Assembly (NCBI GenBank): GCA_964385635.1
Contig: CAYLPU010000009.1
Coordinates: forward strand, 8,670-72,669
Direction of reading: 5' to 3'
Length of the DNA: 64,000 nucleotides
Origin: CAYLPU01 sp964385635
Lineage (GTDB): Bacteria > Chloroflexota > Anaerolineae > B4-G1
The position numbers and the translations under genes were made by a program. This document shows, one piece after another, positions 7,751-16,444 of the stretch (its first letter is position 1; each line of letters begins with the position of its first letter). Below the pieces are notes generated by a model that was not told the origin of the DNA, did not search any database, and saw only the letters and a list, made by a program, of their open reading frames with translations.

Positions 7751-8740
7751 ATGGAGACCCTGACCATTGCCTTGCTGTGCATACTTATCACATTGGTGGT
7801 AGGGCTCGTGGCTGCAGTCGTCTGGCTCGCGTCGCGGAGCCGTGGCAAGACGGAAGCAGGGCAAATCGCAGCCCTGCAGGCAGAGATGAAAGCATTGCGC
7901 GAGCAAGTCAGCCAGAACCTGGGGGCCGTTACCCAGCAGGTCGCCGTATTCGGCAGCGTGCAGGAAGGAATCGGGAGGGTCACCGAAGCGACCAACCAGA
8001 TCCTCGCATTAGGCCAGGACATAGCCTCGTTGCAGGATATACTGCGTGCCCCCCAACTACGCGGTGGTCTGGGCGAGATTTTGCTTGGCAATCTGCTGGC
8101 GCAGGTTCTGCCAAGTGAGCGATTCCGCCTGCAACACGCCTTCAACGACGGCACCAAGGTAGATGCAGCCATCTTCCTGGCCGACCACATCGTCCCGATA
8201 GACGCCAAGTTTCCGCTGGAGAACTTTCGGCGCATGCTGGATGCCGAGGGCGACAAAGAACGTGCGTCCGCTCGTAGGGCCTTCATACGCGACGTCAGAC
8301 GACGCGTGGACGAAACGGCCAAGTACATCCGGCCGGACGCAGGAACCTTCGAATTCGCTATGATGTACATCCCCGCCGAGAACGTCTATTACGAGATCCT
8401 CAGCGCCGAAGACTCGTTCAAGTATGCGCTTGAACAACGTGTGATTCCTGTGTCGCCCAACTCGTTCTTTGCCTATCTGAACGTGATCGTGTTTGGGCTG
8501 CGTGGCCTGAAAATCGAGGAAAACGCTCACCTTCTGTTGGGTCAGCTCTCCCGATTGAAAACGGACTTCGCTGGCGTCAAGGATGCGTTTAGAACACTCG
8601 GTGGGCACATCGCTCGTGCTCAAAACAAGTACAATGAGGCAGATGTCAAACTAGGACGCTTTGGTGAAAAACTGACCGATGTAGCCACCGGCGCGGCGCT
8701 ACCGGCCGCCAGCGAGCAGCCTGCGCTGACCGGAGAGTGA
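7751..8740 (+). CDS. rmuC: RmuC-family DNA recombination protein
   Basis: 329 residues. An N-terminal hydrophobic segment (about 4-27) may anchor it, followed by a coiled coil (about 35-60). The RmuC domain then shows LRAPQLRGGLGEILLGNLLA, VDAAIFLADHIVPIDAKFPL and MMYIPAENVYYEIL. The PD-(D/E)XK-like fold and the IDAKFP core are typical. RmuC limits recombination at short inverted repeats, probably as a nuclease. The gene lies one base from the GTG of the AddB-like gene, implying one transcript. It is shorter than E. coli RmuC (475 aa) mainly at the N-terminus. Confidence 0.9.
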   Translation: METLTIALLCILITLVVGLVAAVVWLASRSRGKTEAGQIAALQAEMKALREQVSQNLGAVTQQVAVFGSVQEGIGRVTEATNQILALGQDIASLQDILRAPQLRGGLGEILLGNLLAQVLPSERFRLQHAFNDGTKVDAAIFLADHIVPIDAKFPLENFRRMLDAEGDKERASARRAFIRDVRRRVDETAKYIRPDAGTFEFAMMYIPAENVYYEILSAEDSFKYALEQRVIPVSPNSFFAYLNVIVFGLRGLKIEENAHLLLGQLSRLKTDFAGVKDAFRTLGGHIARAQNKYNEADVKLGRFGEKLTDVATGAALPAASEQPALTGE

Positions 8741-8741
8741 G

Positions 8742-11700
8742 GTGACTGTCGAACTTCTCCTTGCCCCCGCCGGAGGCGGCAAGACCGCCCACGCCATCTC
8801 CCGCATCCGCGGACTGTGCGCCTCTGGCCCCTTCGCCCCGGTCTGGGTCGTCTTGCCCAACTTCCCCCAGGTGGCTGGCTTCCGTCGTCGCCTGGCCCGC
8901 GCTGGCGGAGCCCTCGGCGTCGAGACCGGCACCTTCTATCGCCTCTACGCCGACATCCTGGCCCGCGCTGGCGTCCCCACACCCCGCCTCTCCAACCCCG
9001 TCCAGCACCGGCTCCTGCGGGCCGTCGTGGACACTCTTTGCGAGCAAGACCATCTGCACCACTACGCTCCCCTGCGCGATAAGCCCGGCTTTATCCGCGC
9101 CCTGCGCACGCTGATCCAGGAACTGAAGCGTGCCCGCGTCCACCGCGACGATCTCACCGCCGCCGTCGCCGACCAGCCCCCCCGTATAGCGGAACTGGCC
9201 GCCATCTACGCCGCCTACCAGGACTGGCTGGTGACAGGCGGCTGGACCGACGCCGAGGGGCAGAGCTGGCTGGCCGCGCGGGCCCTGGGGCGCAACCCCG
9301 CCCTCTACGCCAACCTGGCACTCCTGGTCGTGGACGGCTTCGACGAGTTCAACCCCACCCAACTGGAGGTACTGCACCTGCTGGCGGGCCGGGCCGCCGA
9401 GACCCTCATCACCCTCACCGGTACCCCCCCTCAGTCCCCCCCGGCTTCGACAGGGGGAACTGAGGGGGGGCACCGAACCGCCCACCGCCGCTTCGCCCGC
9501 GCCCGCGCCCTGCTCACTGCAACCCTGGATATTGAGCCCGCTTCCCTTTCCGACGCGAAACGAGGAGACAGTCTCCCTGTCTCCCTCTCCCCCCCTCTCC
9601 CTCTCCCCCCGTCTCCCCCTCCCCTCGTCCATCTAGAAGCAAATCTCTTCGAACCCAATCCTACTCCGCTTCCCGCCAACGGCACAGTGAAATTCGTTGA
9701 GGCGCGGGACCGCCGCCAGGAAGTGCGCGCCGCTCTGCGCTGGCTCAAAGCCCGCATCGTCCAGGACGGGATGCCCCCTCACGAAGTCGCCCTCCTGGCC
9801 CGCGATTTATCCCCTTACCGTCCCTTCCTGGAGGAGACAGCAGCAGAGTTCGGGCTGCCGCTCCACCTGGCCGTCGGTGCCGACCTGCTGACCAACCCCG
9901 CCGTCGCCGCGCTCCTCTCACTGCTCTCGCTCCCCGTCCTGGACTGGCCTCGCCGTCCGGTCATCGAGGCCCTCGCCAGCCCCTATTTCGACTGGTCGGC
10001 CCTGTTCGAGCAGAAAGCCCCTCCCCAACCCGCCAGGCTGGACGGAGTCGCCCGGGCCGGGCTGGTCATCAAGGGACTAGATCAGTGGCGCGAGGCCATT
10101 GACCGGCTGGCGCGGGCGAAACCTGAGGCAGGAGCGGCCGGTGAAGAGGAAGACCTGGCCTCCAGCGACCTGCCCGCCGGCGAGGAGGCCGTTGCCCTCC
10201 GCCGTGCCTTCGACCACTTCGTCGCCCAAATCACCCCGCCGCCGCAGGCCACTGTCCGCGACTACGTCGCCTGGGTGGAGGGCCTCATAGGCGACGATCC
10301 AGCACTGGCACACCCGGATGCGACATCTAAAGATGGTCAATCCCTGCACATCGTCACCCGGGCACGAGAGATGAAACGAGAGATTGACGGCCACTCCTTC
10401 GCCCAGCGGGACGTCGCCGCGCTGCAGACCCTCAAGGATGTCCTGCGCGGCCTGGTGCTGGCCGAGGCCCTGCTAAACTCCCTTCCCATCTCTTCTTCCT
10501 CCACCCGTGGAGGGTGTCAACGGATGGAGGGGGTGTCAACGGATGGGGAGGGGGTGTCAACGGATGGGGAGGGGGCAGGGGTCTCCTACGCCCGCTTCTT
10601 CGACGAACTGCGCGGCGCGGCCGAGGCGGCCACCTACACGCTTCCGCCCCCCGAGAAAGCCTACATCCTGGCCACACCGGTGCTCCACGCCCGGGGCCTC
10701 TCTTTCTGTGCCGTCGCCCTCCTGGGTCTGTCCGAGGGAGAGTTCCCCGCCACCGAGCGGGAGGACCCCTTGCTGCGGGAGGCGGACCGGGCACTCCTGC
10801 GTGAGCGGGGATTACGCCTGGAGCCCCGTCTACGCGGCGAAGAGGTCACCCTGTTCTACGAGGCCATCACCCGCGCCCGGAAACGGCTGTACCTCTGCCA
10901 CCCCTACCTGGCCGACGATGGGCAGGCGTGGGAGCCATCCCCCTACTGGCAACACCTACGGCGGCTGGTGGACGCTCCGATCCGGCGCGCCCGCCCAGAG
11001 GAGACAGCGCCAGACGAGGCCGCCTCATTGCAGGAATTCATCGCAGCGGCGACCCAGGCCGGAACATCACCCGCCCTGGGGGAGGGCAACGAACCCGTGA
11101 ATCAAGGGTGGCAGGCCGCCCTGGCGGGCGCGGATGTCGTGCGGGCGCGCCTGGCCCGCACGCCGGCCGGCCCACACGAGGGAGATCTGAGCCCGCTGGC
11201 CCCCGCCCTGGCAACCCGTTACGGCCCCGACCACGTCTGGTCTAGCAGCCGGTTGGAGACCTACGCCAGGTGCCCCCTACACTTCTACATAGCCCACGTG
11301 CTGCACCTGGAGCCACGCACCCTGCCCCAGGAGGGGTTCGACCGCCTCGTCCTGGGCTCCATCTACCACGGCGTCCTGGAGAAAGTCTACCACCTGGCGC
11401 CATCCGCCCCGCTCTCCGTCCTGCCGAAGGTGGCACAGGCGGTTTTCGAGGCCGCCCCCAACGAGTACGGCTTCCGCCCCACCCCTCTCTGGGAACAACA
11501 GCGGCAGGAGTTTCTACGGGTGCTGGAGAAGACCATCGTCGCGCTGGAGGAGACCCGCGAGGGGTATGAGCCCCACACCCAGGAACTTCCATTCGGCCTT
11601 CGCGGTCACCCCCCGCTGATTCTCCAGCATCCAGCATCCAGTACCCAATATCCAGTACCCAGTACCCAGCGTCCAGTATCCAGTATCCAGATCCGAGGCT

Positions 11701-12089
11701 ACGTTGACCGGGTTGATCGTGCCCCCGACGGCTCCCTGCGCGTGATAGACTACAAGGCCGGCTCCTCACGCATCCCCACCCGCGAACTGGAGAAGGGCAC
11801 GCGGCTCCAATTACCCCTCTACGCCCTGGCGGTGCAGAACGCGCTGCGCCTGGGCCCCGTCGCCGACGGCTTCTACTGGCATATCGGCTCCGCCAGCCCC
11901 AGTTACCTGCGCCTGGGGCGATACGAGGGGGGTATAGAGGGAGCAAACGAGGCAGCAATCGGCTACGTGAGGGCCTACGTCACCGCCGTGCGAGAGGGAC
12001 GGTTCTCCCCCACCCCACCCGCCGCCGGCTGCCCCGACCATTGCCCTGCCGTCGGGTTCTGCTGGCGATACCGGCCGAGGGGGTGGTAG
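8742..12089 (+). CDS. addB: AddB-like helicase-nuclease subunit
   Basis: 1115 residues from a GTG. Walker A APAGGGKT is at residues 8-15. The C-terminal PD-(D/E)XK nuclease contains GYVDRVDRAPDGSLRVIDYKAG split around residues 985-1008. Cysteines for the AddB-type iron-sulfur staple are one in YARCPLHFY (about 846) and three in CPDHCPAVGFC (about 1098-1108). The pathway is AddAB double-strand-break processing with the addA gene at 12781. At least four stretches are in-frame inserts of non-coding character: 9424-9470 (C/G hairpin), 9560-9625 (CT-rich), 10511-10580 (19-21-bp minisatellite) and about 11623-11690 (CCAGTATCCAG-type repeats). They enlarge loops without breaking the frame. Confidence 0.88.
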   Translation: MTVELLLAPAGGGKTAHAISRIRGLCASGPFAPVWVVLPNFPQVAGFRRRLARAGGALGVETGTFYRLYADILARAGVPTPRLSNPVQHRLLRAVVDTLCEQDHLHHYAPLRDKPGFIRALRTLIQELKRARVHRDDLTAAVADQPPRIAELAAIYAAYQDWLVTGGWTDAEGQSWLAARALGRNPALYANLALLVVDGFDEFNPTQLEVLHLLAGRAAETLITLTGTPPQSPPASTGGTEGGHRTAHRRFARARALLTATLDIEPASLSDAKRGDSLPVSLSPPLPLPPSPPPLVHLEANLFEPNPTPLPANGTVKFVEARDRRQEVRAALRWLKARIVQDGMPPHEVALLARDLSPYRPFLEETAAEFGLPLHLAVGADLLTNPAVAALLSLLSLPVLDWPRRPVIEALASPYFDWSALFEQKAPPQPARLDGVARAGLVIKGLDQWREAIDRLARAKPEAGAAGEEEDLASSDLPAGEEAVALRRAFDHFVAQITPPPQATVRDYVAWVEGLIGDDPALAHPDATSKDGQSLHIVTRAREMKREIDGHSFAQRDVAALQTLKDVLRGLVLAEALLNSLPISSSSTRGGCQRMEGVSTDGEGVSTDGEGAGVSYARFFDELRGAAEAATYTLPPPEKAYILATPVLHARGLSFCAVALLGLSEGEFPATEREDPLLREADRALLRERGLRLEPRLRGEEVTLFYEAITRARKRLYLCHPYLADDGQAWEPSPYWQHLRRLVDAPIRRARPEETAPDEAASLQEFIAAATQAGTSPALGEGNEPVNQGWQAALAGADVVRARLARTPAGPHEGDLSPLAPALATRYGPDHVWSSSRLETYARCPLHFYIAHVLHLEPRTLPQEGFDRLVLGSIYHGVLEKVYHLAPSAPLSVLPKVAQAVFEAAPNEYGFRPTPLWEQQRQEFLRVLEKTIVALEETREGYEPHTQELPFGLRGHPPLILQHPASSTQYPVPSTQRPVSSIQIRGYVDRVDRAPDGSLRVIDYKAGSSRIPTRELEKGTRLQLPLYALAVQNALRLGPVADGFYWHIGSASPSYLRLGRYEGGIEGANEAAIGYVRAYVTAVREGRFSPTPPAAGCPDHCPAVGFCWRYRPRGW
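9424..9470. repeat. Palindromic insert inside addB
   Basis: CCCCCCCTCAGT plus a C-run (9424-9442) mirrors GGGGG-AACTGAGGGGGGG (9453-9470) with one unpaired base. It is translated as a proline/glycine-rich loop between two ordinary AddB segments. Confidence 0.7.
10514..10567. repeat. Minisatellite inside addB (three copies)
   Basis: The 14-mer GTGTCAACGGATGG starts at 10514, 10533 and 10554, separated by G/A-rich spacers. It is translated as repeats of VSTDGEG. The same 14-mer occurs in reverse orientation in addA at 15604-15617, and with one change at 15583-15596. Confidence 0.85.
11623..11690. repeat. CCAGTATCCAG-type tandem insert inside addB
   Basis: Seven- to ten-base units of CCAGTA(T/C)CCA repeat across this stretch and are translated as a Ser/Gln/Pro-rich loop just before the nuclease motif. 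A related sequence in the opposite orientation (CTGGATACTGGATACT) lies in valS near 50900. Confidence 0.75.
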
Positions 12090-12104
12090 GGTGGTGAGGA
12101 AACA

Positions 12105-12133
12105 TGGACGGACTTCTCCCGGCATGGTATAAT
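12105..12133 (+). promoter_or_regulatory. Promoter of the RelE-like module
   Basis: TGGACG (12105-12110) and a perfect TATAAT (12128-12133) are 17 nt apart. They begin just past the addB stop codon, so the toxin-antitoxin pair can be transcribed independently of addB. Confidence 0.55.
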
Positions 12134-12177
12134 GAATACAAAGCGAATCCTGGCGATCACGCAAAAGGGAAGTGACA

Positions 12178-12396
12178 ATGTCCAGCGAAATGATGGCTTA
12201 TGAAGAACAAATCGTCCGCGAGATCCGCGAGACTCCCATGGAATATTGGCCGAACTTGCTCCAGATCATCCGCCTGTTTCGCGAGAGTGTAGGTTTGAAA
12301 CCCGCCGAAGCCAGCCTCCGCCAGGGATGGCAGGAGGCGATGACAGGACAGACCCGGCTAGTTTCCGAGTTGTGGGATGGCATTGATGCCGACTGA
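12178..12396 (+). CDS. Small antitoxin-like protein
   Basis: 72 residues beginning MSSEMMAYEEQIVREIRETP, an all-helical acidic protein followed by the partly overlapping RelE-like gene. The ATG at 12178 is preferred over the GTG at 12172 because of spacing from AAAAGGGA. No named antitoxin family is recognised with confidence. The pairing, size and 20-base overlap with the toxin gene support an antitoxin role by inference. Confidence 0.6.
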   Translation: MSSEMMAYEEQIVREIRETPMEYWPNLLQIIRLFRESVGLKPAEASLRQGWQEAMTGQTRLVSELWDGIDAD

Positions 12397-12745
12397 GTCG
12401 GCCCAGGCGCGGGTCGAGTTCACACCGGAGTTCAAACGCAACCTCCGTGCATTGTCTAAGAAATACCGCCACATCCGCTCAGATGTCCAGCCAGCGATTG
12501 AGCGACTCCAGGCGGGTGAATTCTTCGGTGACCGAATATCCGGAACACAGCATGTTGTGTTCAAAGCGCGCGTGAAGAACAGCGACATCAGGAAAGGGAA
12601 AAGCGCCGGATATCGGCTGATCTATCAGGTCAAAGCCTCTAAGTCGGTTGTCCTGGTAACCATCTACTCCAAACTCGACCAGGGAGACATCTCGGCTCAC
12701 TGGATTCGACGGATACTGGCCGAGTTCGACGAGCTCGGCGGATAG
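12377..12745 (+). CDS. RelE/ParE-superfamily toxin
   Basis: 122 residues. VEFTPEFKRNLRALSKKY, SGTQHVVFKARVKNSDIRKG and AGYRLIYQV form the compact RelE fold, with basic residues placed as in ribosome-dependent mRNA interferases. A second ATG at 12386 is equally possible. The pair sits between addB and addA and has its own promoter, so it interrupts what would be a single addBA operon. Toxicity is family-based inference. Confidence 0.75.
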   Translation: MALMPTESAQARVEFTPEFKRNLRALSKKYRHIRSDVQPAIERLQAGEFFGDRISGTQHVVFKARVKNSDIRKGKSAGYRLIYQVKASKSVVLVTIYSKLDQGDISAHWIRRILAEFDELGG

Positions 12746-12780
12746 CCCATCGCCTCCACACACGCGGGAACCGCTTGCTC

Positions 12781-15700
12781 ATGTCAACTATCCTCTCCCT
12801 TTCTCGGTTCACTGACCAGCAGGCCGACGCCATCCGGGCCCCAGATGAAGCCCTCGTCGTCACCGCCGGCGCTGGCTCCGGGAAGACCCGCACCCTGGTC
12901 GGCCGCTACCTGGCCCTGCTGGAATCCGGCCTCCCCCTCCGCTCCATCGTCGCCATCACCTTCACCAACAAAGCGGCCCGTGAGATGCGCGCCCGCATCC
13001 GCGCTGCCATCGAAACCTGGCTGGAGCAAACTGCTTGTTGGGCGGTCTCTGCTTGTTGGGCGAAGGTCTCTGACCGAGCCCTCCCCCGGCAACAGTCAGG
13101 AGACCTTGCCGAACAGCGATCCCGCTGGGAGAAAGCCTTCGCTGCGCTGGACGGAGCCCGCATCGGCACCATCCATGCCCTATGCGACGAAATTCTCCGC
13201 GCCCACCCCGCCGAGGCCAAGGTAGACCCCGATTTCGACGTCCTGGACGAAAACCAGGCCGCCCTGCTACAGGCCCGCGCCATCGAGACCGCCCTGGCCT
13301 GGGCCGCCACAGCCCCCGAGGTGGTACCCCTGTTCGAGCACATGACCGAGTACCAACTGCGGCAGGCCCTCCCCACCCTGATGGAGAAACGACTGGACGC
13401 CACTGCCGCCTTCGAAGCCAATCCCCTGGACCGCTGGTCCGATGCGCTGGCAGCATGGCTCAGCGAGCGGCTGGAAGCCCCGGACTGGAACATACCCCTG
13501 GACCGGCTGACCCATCTCCAGGCTCGCCAGTCCGGCGACAAACTGGAGACCGCCCGGCGGGCGGTCCTGGCCCACTGGACCGATGCCCACACCACACTGG
13601 TAGGGGCGAGGTCACCGCGCCCATGGGACACCATCCTCGACGCCCTCCTGGCCCTGCGCGCATCCATCTCTACCGGCGGCAGAAAAGGGAACTGGGATAC
13701 TGACGACCTGGCAGCGGCGCGAGAGGCGATGAAAGACCTCCGCGCTTACTTCGACGCTGCCCTCGCCCCTCTGCTGAACAAGAAAAAACCATGTTCCTGG
13801 GCCTTAGACGAACGATGCGCCAGCGCTCTGCCCCGCCTGCGCCGTCTCTTCGACCACGCCCTGGCGGAATACGACAGCCTCAAACAGGAACGGCGCGCCC
13901 TCGACTTCGACGACCTGGAGGCAGAGGCGCTGGCCCTCCTTGCCCACAACGACGAGGTCCGCGCCCGCTGGCAGTCGGAGGTCCGCGCCGTCCTGGTGGA
14001 CGAGTTCCAGGACACCAACGAACGCCAGCGGCAGATCGTCTATACCCTCAGTGGCTTCGCGCATCACGTTTCACGTTTCACGTTTCACGCACCACCGGCC
14101 TCCCTCTTCGTCGTCGGCGACTCCAAACAATCCATATACAGATTCCGTGGCGCTGACGTGACCGTCTTCCGCCGCGTCCAGGCCGACGTGACCGGTGCTG
14201 GCGGGCGACATATCCCCCTCGACCTCACCTTCCGCGCCCACGCCCCTCTGGTCGCCCTCACCAATACACTCCTGGCCCCCATCCTGGGGGAAAAGGACGA
14301 CCCTCAGCGGCCCTATGCCGTCCCCTTCGCGCCGCTGACCGCCTTCCGGGAAAAACCTCGCCCTGGCATCCATCCCCCCTACGTGGAACTGCACCTGGGG
14401 CTGGGGGAGAACGCCGGCGAGGGGCGCACCGCCGCCGCTTTCGCCCTTGCCCGCCGCCTGCGCCGGTTGCGCGAGGAGGAGGGAGTAGAATGGAAAGAGA
14501 TCGCATTACTCTTCCGCGCCTCCACCGGGTTCCCCTCTTACGAGGACGCACTGGAGCAGGCCGGCATCCCCTTCGTCACTGTCGCCGGGCGGGGCTTCTA
14601 CGACCGGCCGGAGGTACGCGACCTGCTCAACGGCCTCACCGCCCTGGTTGACCCCACCGACGACCTGGCGCTGGCCGGGATCCTCCGCTCCCCCGCCTTC
14701 GCCCTCAGCGACACCGCCCTCTACCTGCTGCGCTACAGCAGCTCTTCCTCCTGTCCCCCTGTCCCCCCATCCGTATCTTCTCAAAAATTCGGGGAAAGAA
14801 ACCGGGTTTTTTCTGAAAAACCCGGTTTCTCATCTGTCAAACCCCAGTTTGTTGAGAAGATACCCCCATCCCCCTGTTCCCTCTGGGATGCCCTCAACGG
14901 CCCGCTGGACCACCTGGATCCATCTGACGCCACCCGCGCCCGCCGTGCCCGGGAGGTCATCGCTGAACTCAACGCTCTGGTTGGGCGCACCACCGTCGGG
15001 CACTTATTGGGACAGTTCCTGAACATCACCTACTACCGGGCCGCCCTCTCCCTGGCCGGTGGCCACCGGCTGTGGCGGAACGTGGACAAACTGCTGGCCG
15101 ACGCCCACCGAAGCGGCCTGGTCAGCGTGGGCGAGTTCCTGGAATACGTCCGGTCCCTGCGCGACGTGGCCGCCCGCGAGGGAGAGGCTCCCGTCGAGGC
15201 CGAGGGGGCCGTGCAGTTGATGACCGTCCACAAGGCCAAGGGGCTGGAGTTCCCCGTCGTCGTCATCGCCGATGCAGCCCACAGTGGCCGCGGCCACACC
15301 TCGCCCGTCCTCGTCTCGCCCGACCTGGGCATCCTGCTGGGCCTGAGGGAGGAAAAGTCCCTGCCAGCCACCTACCGGCTGGCGACCCTGTGCGAAGCAG
15401 ACCAGGAAGACGCCGAATCCCGGCGGCTCCTCTACGTCGCCGCCACCCGCGCCTCCGAGAAACTTTTCGTCAGCGGGCACGTCAAGGCGAAGAAAGACGG
15501 CACCCCCGAACTACGCGGCTGGCTGGCCTGGCTGGGAGAGGTCACCGGCCTGGCCCAGGCGCAACTACCCAGTCCCCCCTCTCCATCCATTGACACCCCC
15601 TCCCCATCCGTTGACACCCCCCAGCCCCTCGACCTGGATTGGGGCGGCGGCAAACTGACCTGTGTGCTCTACCCACTGCCAGGAGACAAGGAGACAAGGA

Positions 15701-16413
15701 GACATAGAGACTATTCCCCCTCTCCCCCTCTCCCTGTCCCCCACTCCTCCCAACCTGGTTGCGCCGCTGACCTTCGACACCCTTGCCGACGTCGACTCAA
15801 AAGTACGCGAGAGAGAGAGAGCGACCCGCCACCCCGCGTCTGGCGCGTCGTGCCGACAGCCCAGAAGCCTACAGGCCCCGCCTGGGTCGTGGGAAACCTG
15901 GTTCACGCCGCCCTGCGCTACTGGCGCTTCCCAGACCGGCCTGGCTTCGAGGACTTCCTGCGCCCCTACGCGCTGGAGGCCGGCCTGACCGACCCGGAGG
16001 AGATCCGCCGCACGGTCGCCGCAGCCCGTCGCCTCCTGGCCCGCTTCCAGGCCCACCCCCTCTACGCCGAACTGGACCAGGCAGAGCGGCACCACGAGGT
16101 ACCCTACACCGTCGAGGTGGATGACGTCCCCAGGAGCGGCATCGTGGACCTGCTCGTCCGCTCCGACGATGGCTGGACACTGGTCGAGTTCAAGACCGAT
16201 AGACTGCGGGCCGGGGCCGACCTGAAGGCTCACGCCCGGCAGAAAAAGTACGACGAGCAGGTGCATGAATACGTCGCAGCAGTGACCCCTTTCCTGGGCG
16301 AGCGCCCGCGCGCGCTGCTGGTTTTCCTGAACGTGGGCCGAGGGGTGGAAGCGCTCATACTTGACACCGCGTCAGAGTGTAGTAAAATTCAGTCACTGAA
16401 TTTTGGATCGTGA
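12781..16413 (+). CDS. addA: AddA-like UvrD-family helicase-nuclease
   Basis: 1210 residues. Motif Ia region AGAGSGKTRTL (Walker A, about 28-35), Walker B VDEFQDTNERQRQ (about 404), GDSKQSIYRFRGAD (about 445), TVHKAKGLEFPVVV (about 815) and RRLLYVAATRA (about 881) are the UvrD/Rep motifs. SGIVDLLVRSDDGW then LVEFKTDR (about 1118-1141) is the RecB-type nuclease. With AddB it would process double-strand ends to load recombinase. A TTG at 12775 is an alternative start. In-frame foreign-looking inserts occupy about 13028-13115, 14056-14090 (TTTCACG repeats), 14773-14863 (palindromic element), 15575-15620 and 15680-15760. They lie between conserved motifs. Confidence 0.9.
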   Translation: MSTILSLSRFTDQQADAIRAPDEALVVTAGAGSGKTRTLVGRYLALLESGLPLRSIVAITFTNKAAREMRARIRAAIETWLEQTACWAVSACWAKVSDRALPRQQSGDLAEQRSRWEKAFAALDGARIGTIHALCDEILRAHPAEAKVDPDFDVLDENQAALLQARAIETALAWAATAPEVVPLFEHMTEYQLRQALPTLMEKRLDATAAFEANPLDRWSDALAAWLSERLEAPDWNIPLDRLTHLQARQSGDKLETARRAVLAHWTDAHTTLVGARSPRPWDTILDALLALRASISTGGRKGNWDTDDLAAAREAMKDLRAYFDAALAPLLNKKKPCSWALDERCASALPRLRRLFDHALAEYDSLKQERRALDFDDLEAEALALLAHNDEVRARWQSEVRAVLVDEFQDTNERQRQIVYTLSGFAHHVSRFTFHAPPASLFVVGDSKQSIYRFRGADVTVFRRVQADVTGAGGRHIPLDLTFRAHAPLVALTNTLLAPILGEKDDPQRPYAVPFAPLTAFREKPRPGIHPPYVELHLGLGENAGEGRTAAAFALARRLRRLREEEGVEWKEIALLFRASTGFPSYEDALEQAGIPFVTVAGRGFYDRPEVRDLLNGLTALVDPTDDLALAGILRSPAFALSDTALYLLRYSSSSSCPPVPPSVSSQKFGERNRVFSEKPGFSSVKPQFVEKIPPSPCSLWDALNGPLDHLDPSDATRARRAREVIAELNALVGRTTVGHLLGQFLNITYYRAALSLAGGHRLWRNVDKLLADAHRSGLVSVGEFLEYVRSLRDVAAREGEAPVEAEGAVQLMTVHKAKGLEFPVVVIADAAHSGRGHTSPVLVSPDLGILLGLREEKSLPATYRLATLCEADQEDAESRRLLYVAATRASEKLFVSGHVKAKKDGTPELRGWLAWLGEVTGLAQAQLPSPPSPSIDTPSPSVDTPQPLDLDWGGGKLTCVLYPLPGDKETRRHRDYSPSPPLPVPHSSQPGCAADLRHPCRRRLKSTRERESDPPPRVWRVVPTAQKPTGPAWVVGNLVHAALRYWRFPDRPGFEDFLRPYALEAGLTDPEEIRRTVAAARRLLARFQAHPLYAELDQAERHHEVPYTVEVDDVPRSGIVDLLVRSDDGWTLVEFKTDRLRAGADLKAHARQKKYDEQVHEYVAAVTPFLGERPRALLVFLNVGRGVEALILDTASECSKIQSLNFGS
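13055..13115. repeat. Repeat insert inside addA, shared with the second hdrA gene
   Basis: Bases 13055-13077 are the exact reverse complement of 62959-62981 (23 nt). An imperfect inverted copy (AGTCAGGAGACCTTGCCG) follows near 13095-13112, so the element is palindromic. A GCTTGTTGGGCG motif is also tandemly repeated just upstream (13033-13063). Confidence 0.85.
14773..14863. repeat. 91-bp double-palindrome element inside addA
   Basis: The outer arms GTATCTTCTCAA (14773-14784) and TTGAGAAGATAC (14852-14863) are perfect 12-bp inverted repeats. Inside, AGAAACCGGGTTTTT (14797-14811) and AAAAACCCGGTTTCT (14816-14830) form a perfect 15-bp hairpin with a 4-nt loop. The element is read through without a stop codon. 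Confidence 0.9.
15583..15617. repeat. Reverse-orientation minisatellite copies inside addA
   Basis: CCATCCGTTGACAC (15604-15617) and its one-mismatch copy (15583-15596) are the reverse complement of the addB minisatellite unit. Confidence 0.85.
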
Positions 16414-16444
16414 ACTCTGAGCCTGACGGAAATTCCCTTCTGCA

